The notes beneath the pieces are model-generated. The model did not search any database, had not been told where the DNA came from, and was given only the letters and a program-made list of their open reading frames with translations. A DNA stretch of 64,000 nt from Basidiobolus meristosporus CBS 931.73 (taxonomy: Eukaryota; Basidiobolomycota; Basidiobolomycetes; Basidiobolales; Basidiobolaceae): assembly GCA_002104905.1 (NCBI GenBank), contig MCFE01000042.1:1-64000 (forward strand). Direction: 5' to 3'. Shown here piece after piece: positions 55,892-64,000 of this stretch (the first letter of the stretch is position 1; the number at the start of each line of letters is the position of its first letter). The position numbers and the translations under genes are program-made.

Positions 55892-56412
55892 TCATCCGCG
55901 GCCAGTGAAGATCTTAGGATAAACAAGGGCGAATGCACCCCTTGAAATGGCTCGCATGTATGTCGACATTAGCGATAGAGTGTTGTCACCCTGAATTTCT
56001 ATATTAGCTACAGCTCGAGAGATCACCAGCAACAATCCGAGGATTATGGCGATTCTTATATTCCCTCCCACCCCAATACTTCCTGAAATGAAGCGCTTCT
56101 TTATTATATGCTGTCGCATGGCCGTAGCATACATATACCAGGCAAACAATACGAAGCACCAGAAATGTAGGAGAGCGTCAAGAATACTCTCGGATTGGCC
56201 TATAAAGAGCAAGTTAATTATATAGCATTAGCGCTGGTTTCGGATGGGAACAAACATCAGTGGGAACTCTTCGCACCTTAACTCGTGAAAGTACCCAGTC
56301 ATCCTTTGATTCGATATCCCTTCGCCACTCCTGGACTCCACTCGATTCCCTCAAATGGCAGACGAATTCTCATCCTGAGCACATCGATCGGAGATAGACT
56401 CAGATCGCCCAT
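55892..56412 (-). CDS. Small membrane protein, uncertain 5' structure
   Basis: The 3' part (55892 to about 56200) is a firm open frame with two likely membrane helices (LLHFWCFVLFAWYMYATAM and IRIAIILGLLLVISRAV) and a short tail. Upstream, a 56-75 nt intron is probable, and the ATG at 56412 begins MGDLSLSPIDVLRMRIRLP; joining this to the conserved-looking SKDDWVLSRVK in another frame needs one more intron or an indel. I do not recognise the family. The gene is likely real; its exact start is unresolved. Confidence 0.4.
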
Positions 56413-56455
56413 GACCCAGTGAATTCCGACAACGTTCTTTCAGCAAATTTGATCG

Positions 56456-56461
56456 TTTATT
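56456..56461 (-). terminator. AATAAA polyadenylation signal of the SUN gene
   Basis: AATAAA on the minus strand lies about 245 nt after the SUN stop and just upstream of the small membrane protein. Confidence 0.4.
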
Positions 56462-56703
56462 ATCTTCTATGTTGAGACAGAATGTAATAGAGAATCAAAC
56501 AAGGGTTGGTTGGACAATTATAACAGAGATTGAGGGAGAAGATGCCAGAATCTAAAAACGTACAAATATAACAAATGGGAAGAATCAATTAAACACCCAT
56601 ACTATGGAGGTTCAAGGCTGAACCTACTGTGATTCTACAAACCTTATCTGGTGGTTTCGAAGGGTCCTGTATGCCATCCAAAATTAACGTGATCTCAGCT
56701 TGC

Positions 56704-59700
56704 TTATTCAGGGATTTTGCCATGAACTCGGAATCGGTAAAGACATGTATATGTCTCTTGGCCATAATTGCTTAACACGCGAAGCTGCACTATACGCACT
56801 GGCCTGGTGGTTGTGGTGTGAGCTTGAACGGAGAAGGTTTGAACGTTGCGGGGATTGTTGACATCGTACTCATAGCTGGAAAGGAAATGCTGGATGTATA
56901 GTTTGCCTTCGTGCTCCACTGTCTCTCCGCTGATCTCATCCTCGACATCACCAGTCTTCTCGTACAATCCATAAACTGCCAGTTTCCTGGGCGCACTGCC
57001 CACATCGATCGCGACACTGCGTGGCACATGCTCAACTGAGAATTCCGTGGGAATGATGTTGCGGGAAAGCAGAACAGTTAGGTTCCCTTGAGCCCCAGGG
57101 AATGGCCAGCATCGTCCCAGATGTATATCTGGGGTGAGCGCAATGGTTGGTGGATTACCCGACCCAAGAACATCCAGGTTGAACACTCGGGCTACTAGTC
57201 GGCCTACATAGGAATTCGACGGAACGTGATATGTTGCAGAGGTCAGAGATGGAATGACTCGACCACCGCCAGAATACAATGCAAAGTCGGGAAGACCAAG
57301 AGTGTCTGCAGAGTATTTCGCCAGTGCGCCTTCTATAAGATGATTTACCAGAGAAACCGTATCGGGGTTCTCGATTATCGCGTGTGAATCAACATCCAAA
57401 TTTTTCCGGATCTTCTGCTCGAACTTTTGGGTAACCGAGTCGATATCCTTCTGGATTGCCGAAGTGACATCGTCCTTCAAACTCTCCAGCTTGGCTTGCA
57501 AAATAGCGACGAAATCCTTCTTGCCAACCACTGCCCCTGTGTCCTTCATAGACTTTACTGACTTGTCGATATTCGTTCGAATCAAGGCATGAAGCTCTTT
57601 CTGGTTAGATTCCAAAAACTCATCCCAAGAAGGAAGATCAGGTTGATTTCGATCTTACTAGGTTCTCCTGAACAACGGACTCTAGCTTTGCAGGTGTGAC
57701 GAATAGGGAGTTCAAGTAATGGTAGAATTCAGGTGCAATCTCAACGCTACCCGTTTCGCCATTCTTGCTGGCAACAAGATATTTCGGTAAAGTGTGCTTA
57801 ACAGTGTCTAGGATCTGATGGGAATAGTAATCAAGCTGGGAAAGCTTAGCCACTTCCTCCTTCACCTTCTCCAGGCCAATATAGGTGTTCGCAACATCGG
57901 CGTCCAAAGCGTTCATTTTACTCTCGGCCAAGTCAACTTGTTTTCTCAAGGACCCAATATTCAGGCTGAATCCTTCCAGTTTGTGGTCATTCTCCTTGAT
58001 GGCTTGCAAAATAGAATCCACCGTAATTTTTTGGTTCTCGTTGGCTTTTACATACTCACCAATGAGATCCTTTAGGGATTCAATCTCCTTGTCGGTATTT
58101 GCCTGATGTGTCACTTCAGAGCTGACTGCCTCACGATGATCGTCGTTTTGATCGACAAGTCTGTTTGCAACAAAAGACAACTGGCGAAGAGAATCCTCCA
58201 AAGATTCCAATCGAGATTGAAGCTCAGCAAAAGATTCGGAATCAACATCAGACCTCTCTGGCTGTGGGGCTACAACCTTTCCATCGGTAATCTTCGGCGG
58301 TTGTGGCTTGCTTGGGACCTTGAAAGAAGGTGCGTATTCGTCAAAGGCTTTGCGTTGCTTCTCCAGCCATGGTGTCAGCCTGACGTCGAATGAAGGAAGA
58401 TAAGACTTGAAGGTTGATAAGGAAACGTCAGGGAGGGAGATTTCAGGGAGAGAAATCTCAGGCAGGGAGATGTCCGGAAGCGAAATCTCAGGTAGCTTCA
58501 ACTTGGGAGGGTTGATCTTTGGTAGCTTTTCGATATATTTATGATAATCCAGGTTCTCGCGAATGTTATCAAGGAGATGCTCGTGATCCCGGCTGGATAA
58601 GTTTGTCCAGACTACGCCAGATATAGCCGCAAAAATCAGCACCAGGCCAAGGTACTTGGTGATGAATCGAAAAAGGGTTGTAAATCCTCTAGCACCCATG
58701 CTAACCAGATCCTGAACGCGCTCCGACGAGGCAATTGCGCGAACTGGAGCAACAAAGAGGGTGGTTGCGATATAACTGGTATACGAGTACAAGGTGACAG
58801 CTATCTCCTTTAGTATCCAAAACACCATGAAAATCAAGAAACCAATCGCCGAGAGAATGCTCTTGATGATTTGCCCTATGCCAGCAAAGCAGCCCACAAT
58901 AGCCGCTTGAATTGGGCGCCAAATAGGAACCTTGATTACTTCAGGATAGTCATCTTCAGACTCAGTTTCGGAGTAAGAGTATTCATCGCTGCTGGGCTCT
59001 TCAGAATTGTCTTCGAAGTCGCCCTCCAATTTACGACTTATTGCACCTTTCGATTGGGAGGCCGATTCATAGAGAGCTGGCTTTGGGCTCCATTCCTCAT
59101 CATCGGATGAAGACGCCAAGTGCTCTTGAATCTGGGCAGGTACGCGTGCAGGAGAGTTGGATGGAGAGTTTGCTCTAGGCCTCAGATAATATCGACCAGC
59201 AACGAGGTTTACTGTATTAGGGGGCTCAATGTTTCGTCTCAACCCAAGACTTCTCGTTCTTCTAGTTTGAAGGGGCTTGGATTGATGCGTCTCAGGGTCC
59301 GACTCTGACTCCGAGTTTGTTTGAGAGTCTCTTTCTTGGCTTTCATTACGTTGAGGTGTTCCGGCACGAATCCACATGGGGGATTTTGGAAGAATAGAGG
59401 CTAGCAAACGACGACCTAGACCAGTAGAGTGAGGAGTTTCAAATTGCTCATCTTCCTGAGAATCAGTGGCGGAATTCTTGTCAGAAAGCTCCTCCTCGGT
59501 GGCAGTGTCTTCTTGGTTTTTAGTAGGAACAGGTGTGTTGTGAATGGAGGTGCGTGAATTCCGAGATGATTCAACTGGATCCACAGTAGAATCCGAAAAT
59601 CCAGAGAGCTTAAAAGCAGTTGCTATGTTGACAGAGGTATTCCCTGTGGGAACGGAGATGCTGGTGCGTCTAGTGGTAGTTTCGACAGTCCGGCGGACAG

Positions 59701-59743
59701 AGGTGGTTCTCCGTGTCGATCTTTTGAGAGGTGTATCAGACAT
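56704..59743 (-). CDS. SUN-domain nuclear envelope protein
   Basis: Exons 57659-59743 and 56704-57600 joined by a 58-nt intron give 993 residues. The N-terminal 280 residues are Ser/Arg/acid-rich and face the nucleoplasm. Residues about 288-345 hold hydrophobic helices and 361-381 a further membrane helix. A short repeat of EISLP/DISLP (residues about 414-438) and a long coiled coil (about 500-720) span the perinuclear space. The last 200 residues are a SUN domain: PDFALYSGGGRVIPSLTS, GRCWPFPGAQG, VPRSVAIDVGSAPRKLAVYGL, then YTCLYRFRVHG. SUN proteins bind KASH proteins to form LINC bridges that position nuclei and tether telomeres or spindle pole bodies. Confidence 0.93.
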
Positions 59744-60363
59744 GATAACCGTAGTTCAAAAGAAGGCTCTGCTTGGGTAGGGGTGTTAAGATGAGCTCGA
59801 CACACGTAAATAATGGATACACTTACTGAGTAAAACACGAAAAATTCAAGTTGATAACAGTTGAAACTGGTATACGCGGAGATTGATATAAACCCACAAA
59901 CACGCCAACCTGAAAACTGATGTGGAATTCAGGGCAAATAGAAATTATAGGGGGCCGAATACGATCGATTTATCCGAAGATTTGGATAATATTTGCTCAT
60001 AATAATAAAGGGAACAGGCCGCTTAGTCAGTGTCTTAATCAAGCATTTACTCACCGTTGTTGTGTAAATAGGACCAAAGTAGATTAAATTGGCCTTCTCC
60101 CCCAAACAATATTTGCTGTATATCCTCAACAGTCGCTCAATATTCGCAGCAGTTGTCCATTGTGACTGTCCTCAGACCTAAATCTTTTTTTTCAGGCTAT
60201 CTGGATGGGTTTTTTTTTGATTTCAATCAAACAGCCTCAAGCCGAGCCTGACATTTGCAAATAAGAAAAAAACCGGAACAGAATGGTTCAGCACTATTTT
60301 TTTTTCTTTTCGAAAAATCGTAGACGAACAATATTTATCATTGCACTATAGTTGAAGGATAAA
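59744..60363. other. Divergent promoter region
   Basis: Shared upstream DNA of the SUN and UTP3 genes, with poly-T and poly-A runs at 60185-60310. No gene seen. Confidence 0.45.
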
Positions 60364-60369
60364 TATATA
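60364..60369 (+). promoter_or_regulatory. TATA-like box of UTP3
   Basis: TATATA within an AT run, 26-31 nt before the ATG at 60395. Confidence 0.4.
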
Positions 60370-60394
60370 CTTTTGCCTCTACCTTTGATACATA

Positions 60395-62826
60395 ATGGCG
60401 AGAAAGAGGTCCAGATCTCAAAGTAATAAGGAGCCCACTTATGATGGTGGTGGTAGCTCTGTGCGAGCCATCAACACTTGGGACGATGTTGACCACGATT
60501 CTGAAGACGAATGTAATTAACTGCCTGATTGAATTTTTACGTCAATTGATAGTTTAGAGAATTTGCTAATATGTCCTGTACATAGTTCATGCTGAACGTG
60601 ACCAAGTTCTTTTGGGAAAGGAAGGCTACTCACGCCGCCGAGGTAAGTGATTTTCCAAAGACGAGTGTGATTGTTCTACTGACGAATGAATATCTCTCGC
60701 TCAAGATTCTTCCGATGAGGAGGATGAGGAAGTGTTTGGCTTAGAAGGCGTTAGTGATGACAGCGACGATAGTCAACAAGAGGATGCGGAGGAAGAAGAG
60801 GAAGAGGAGGAGGATGACGATGATAATAACAACGATATGGAGGAGGATGATACTGGTGAGGGTCATTTACTAACAGCCGTGTGCGATAAGTCCTAACGCA
60901 ATATTGTGGGTCTATATAGCATGGGGTCGTAAGAGAACAAGCTATTACAACGCCGACGAAGCCTCTGATGAGGAAGATGCCAAGGAGGAAGAAAAAGAGG
61001 CACTGAGACTTCAGAAGAAGCAGTTAAATGCCATGGAGGAGGATGATTTCATGGATGAATTTGATGATAGCTTCGGCAAAGCTGGTGATAATTTTAGCTC
61101 CAAAGTATCTCTCGAAAAGGTGAGTTATTTGTGCTTGAGAAGTGAAGAAGCTTTTACTCATGTGTGCTGATTCAAAAGGATGTTTCCGAAGATCGTAAGC
61201 TTGTTGACAGCGTCAACCAGGATCTGGATTTGATTTCACTTGGCTCGTACGTAGCTTCTTTATTTGCTGCATTTTGTACAGTGCCGATCTAAATACGAAT
61301 CTGAATGTAGTAACGTAGCTACCGAGACCATCAAAAAGGACATCACCTCAAAACTAACAAAAGCCCAAACCCTCAAACTTCTCCAAAACGAATCTCCAGA
61401 GTTGATTGAGTTGTTGTCAGAGTTCAAAGAAAAACTGGAAGTTAAGGATGAGCTTGAGCCCATCATTCATCTGTATGTTTTCTTACTCCAGGTGCCTATT
61501 CTTCTGAGCATTGTTCTCTAACTTGTTCCTCTGTTGTAGTGCCAAGGAAAAGGGAATTGACAGCTCCATGTCAAAGGCTATGGCTCTATTGGAAGCCAAA
61601 TATCGTATCCTCTTTCGTAAATCCTGTTTGTGTGTGTCGTCTAAATGCGCTCAAATATCCTTAACTTTTACATCCAGAGCTGTTGTTGAACTATCTCTTG
61701 AACACTTCCTTTTATTTCTTGTTGAAGTCTTCTGGCGCACCAGACATCAAAGAGCATCCTGTGATTGATATTCTTGTCAGCCTTAAAACCAACTTAGAAA
61801 AGGTGGAGCAATTGGAAGAAAAGCTACACCAAGACCTCGAGGACTTTGTTGAATTGTTACATAGCAATCTTCTTGATTCTGGTAAGCTAACTCAGAGTAT
61901 CTCCGGCTGTGCGCGTGGGTCGATCCTCACACCAGTTGATATTATAGAAAATGAACAAGAGGAAGAAGAGGAGGAGGAGGACGAGGATGCCGATGAGCAA
62001 GATATTTCTATTGAGAAGCCCTCCTTGGTTGATGACATGGCCGAAGAAGATGAAGATGAGGATATATCAGACGAACAGTCTGAAGAGTCGGAAAAAGAGG
62101 CCAGCTTCGAGGATGATTTCGCTAAAGTTAACAAAGAGCTTAGCACCAAGCTGCGCAAGCGTAAGAAGGTATGGATTGTTGGATTTCAGATATACTTCCA
62201 GTACACTCTAACGTGAACGTTTGGATCAATAGGCGGATAACGACTTTGGTGACCTGGATATTCAAGATATTGAATCCCAATCCACCAAGAAGCGCTCGTT
62301 GAGAGATTATGTAGCCAAGATCAATCAATCTTCCAACAAGCGTGACATTCGTAACAAATTTGCTGGTGATACTGATATTCCCTACAAATCACGTGACAAC
62401 CGTTTCACTAAGACACTGCCCAAGAATATTGGTGGTGGTGATGATGATGACATGGCCGACTTGGGTGTGGATGACAGTGGTGAAGATGATTACTATGAAG
62501 AGGTCAAGGAAGCGCTTGGCAAGAAGCGCCAGGAGAAGGCAGAACAAGCAGCCGCTGCACAAGTTAGAGAAACAGAATGGGTCGACGACACAATTGAAGA
62601 CGGCGACAAGCGACAAATCAATTATGCTATCCTCAAAAACAAGGGTCTCACACCAAGACGCAAGAAGGAGAACCGCAATCCACGTGTCAAGCACAGAAAC
62701 AAGTTCGAAAAGGCCAAGAAGCGCATCAAGTCTATCAAGGCAATTGCCAGTGGCCCCGAAGGAGTGTATTCTGGAGAAAAGACTGGTATCAAGACCAAAT
62801 TGGCCAAGAGTGTCAAGCTCGGTTAA
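60395..62826 (+). CDS. UTP3/SAS10, small-subunit processome protein
   Basis: About eleven exons give roughly 600 residues. The N-terminus is basic then strongly acidic (GLEGVSDDSDDS, poly-Glu), followed by AWGRKRTSYYNADEA, the coiled SPELIELLSEFKEKL (Sas10/Utp3 domain), a helical block (KAMALLEAKYQLLLNYL then PVIDILVSLK), a second acidic region, and the conserved Sas10 C-terminal domain: INYAILKNKGLTPRR, ENRNPRVKHRNKFEKA, YSGEKTGIKTKLAKSVKL. The protein is part of the U3 snoRNP complex that cuts 18S pre-rRNA. Neighbouring AG acceptors near 61939 and 61950 allow an alternative four-residue difference (VDII). Confidence 0.93.
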
Positions 62827-63225
62827 GCCAATCTCTCATTCGTTACTTTCCATCTCTTGCTCACTTACCCTCGTCATTGTCCTATTTCTATCACGCTACT
62901 TACAAGAGCTTGCCAAATCTTCCTTCCTTCATTCACTTCAACTCCCCCTCATGATTACAGCTGCTCTTGGACTAATTTCGCTTGGTCGATGATTGAATTG
63001 GAATTCTTCTTTTCTCGGACACGAGTAAGAAATCTGTAATCTTTGATACTCTCATAATGATTCCTTTGTTATAGACTTTCCCATGAAATAAATTTGCTTT
63101 TTCTGTTTCCCCGTCAACCGCTCTCATTTTCTCATGTATTTATTGTTTTATGTACTGAAATGTTGGACTACTGGCAAGTATTTTAACAATCACTAGTGGG
63201 CTGGTTGTGCCCAACACCATGAACC
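62827..63225. other. Convergent 3' region with AATAAA
   Basis: AATAAA at 63087-63092 (plus strand) serves UTP3. No gene seen. Confidence 0.45.
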
Positions 63226-63931
63226 TTACACCGCTTCTTTTGGTCCATCCTCATTCGAAGGAACTGGATTCTTTACATCGGGGTCAGCGAACGGGTCTTC
63301 GAGCAGAGTGGTGTTTCTGGGCTCGCTGGTGCTTTCGTTATCCGTAGGACACTCGGTAGCGTGGATATCCAAGTTGGTCACCCCGTTTTCGAGCTCCTCC
63401 ACCGGCTCTGGGCTGTGGAGCTCCGCAGTCTCACCGGGTGGCGATGAAGTAGCAGTCTTGTTTTGACGCTGTAGAGCTTCTCGGGCCTCGCGCTGTGCTT
63501 GCTTTTCGTGGCGCTCGCGCTCCTCACGCTCTTGCTCTTCGATAATGCTTTGGCGAATCGCCTCCATGACCATCATCTCCTCCAGATCTCCCCCCATGTG
63601 GCGCAAGTAGCCGTTGTGTTCATGTGTACCGCTGGGGTTACGATTGCTGCCGCTGGGGGTTCGGGGGATGACCAAACGACGGGAGGTGTTCGAACCCTCC
63701 CCAGAAAGAAGACGAGCAGCGTTGGCTATGGTGCGAGCTTGGATTTCGAGACGACGGGCGTAATCGGGGCGAATATCATCTTTGAAGAGAGGGTGAGTTA
63801 CGGCCTCGAAATCAACCGAACCGTGCGAGTAACTGCTTACCACTAGTAACAACATCTGGGTGATTATAGTTGACAGACTTTCGACGGTGATCTTCATCAT
63901 TTGAGTCCGAACTGGCGTTCTGGTTTGGCAT
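63226..63931 (-). CDS. SIP5-like protein (C-terminal region or short form)
   Basis: Exons 63841-63931 and 63226-63779, with a 61-nt intron, give 214 residues from the ATG at 63931. Visible features are DVVTSDDIRPDYARRLEIQARTI and DLEEMMVMEAIRQSI followed by a charged Glu/Arg coiled coil, matching the C-terminal half of yeast Sip5-type proteins (Snf1-interacting, stress linked). The zinc-finger N-terminus of the family is not seen. A TTTAG acceptor just upstream of the ATG (63945) could join an earlier exon lying past the window edge, so this may be the 3' part of a longer gene. Confidence 0.6.
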
Positions 63932-64000
63932 GGTGGGTCTCTAAATGGCAGTGTAGTTGAGGTACCGGTCAGCGTAAAGAGATGGAGCAAGTGTAAACCA

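Noticed and set aside
1-64000. tRNA or rRNA genes
   Set aside because: I looked for B-box (GGTTCRANYCC) and rRNA-like segments and found none convincing; a tRNAscan-SE run would settle this.

Overview
The window reads as nuclear DNA of an early-diverging (zygomycete-grade) fungus. Genes carry many short GT-AG introns (about 52-78 nt) and TATA-like boxes often lie 30-60 nt before the start codon. The gene set includes fungal markers (NOXR/p67phox, VAM7, NOP4, UTP3, a SIP5-like protein and CBM19-like chitin-binding wall proteins) together with a probable Integrator subunit (INTS10), a complex missing from the well-studied yeasts and moulds. A Basidiobolus-like lineage would fit, but that is inference only.

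The left part (1-33 kb) is sparse and accessory. It holds three copies of a secreted YcaC-type cysteine hydrolase gene; two of them sit in a 3.6 kb direct duplication together with a berberine-bridge-type FAD oxidoreductase gene whose two copies share three in-frame TAG codons. Around these lie a DHA2-type MFS exporter, a decayed piggyBac-like transposase, a faint second FAD-oxidase relic, VAM7, a small PP1-docking-like protein, and two tandem Ser/Thr/Asn-rich secreted repeat proteins with a chitin-binding module, the second one broken.

The right part (about 28.7-64 kb) is gene-dense and mostly housekeeping: an orphan four-helix membrane protein, mitochondrial NDK, a CBM21 glycogen-targeting subunit of PP1, a membrane-anchored metallophosphoesterase, NOP4 (ribosome biogenesis), a Gfo/Idh/MocA dehydrogenase in 17 small exons, INTS10-like, UBR1 (N-degron E3 ligase), NOXR (NADPH oxidase regulator), a small membrane protein, a SUN-domain nuclear envelope protein, UTP3/SAS10 (SSU processome) and a SIP5-like protein. 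There is no operon logic; neighbours are convergent or divergent pairs with compact intergenic regions.

Apparent one-base insertions break or shift many otherwise good reading frames here, including the essential NOP4. This makes insertion-type sequencing errors a serious alternative to true pseudogenes for all frameshift-only cases. Splice models were made by hand from frame continuity and family resemblance, so exon edges are proposals.
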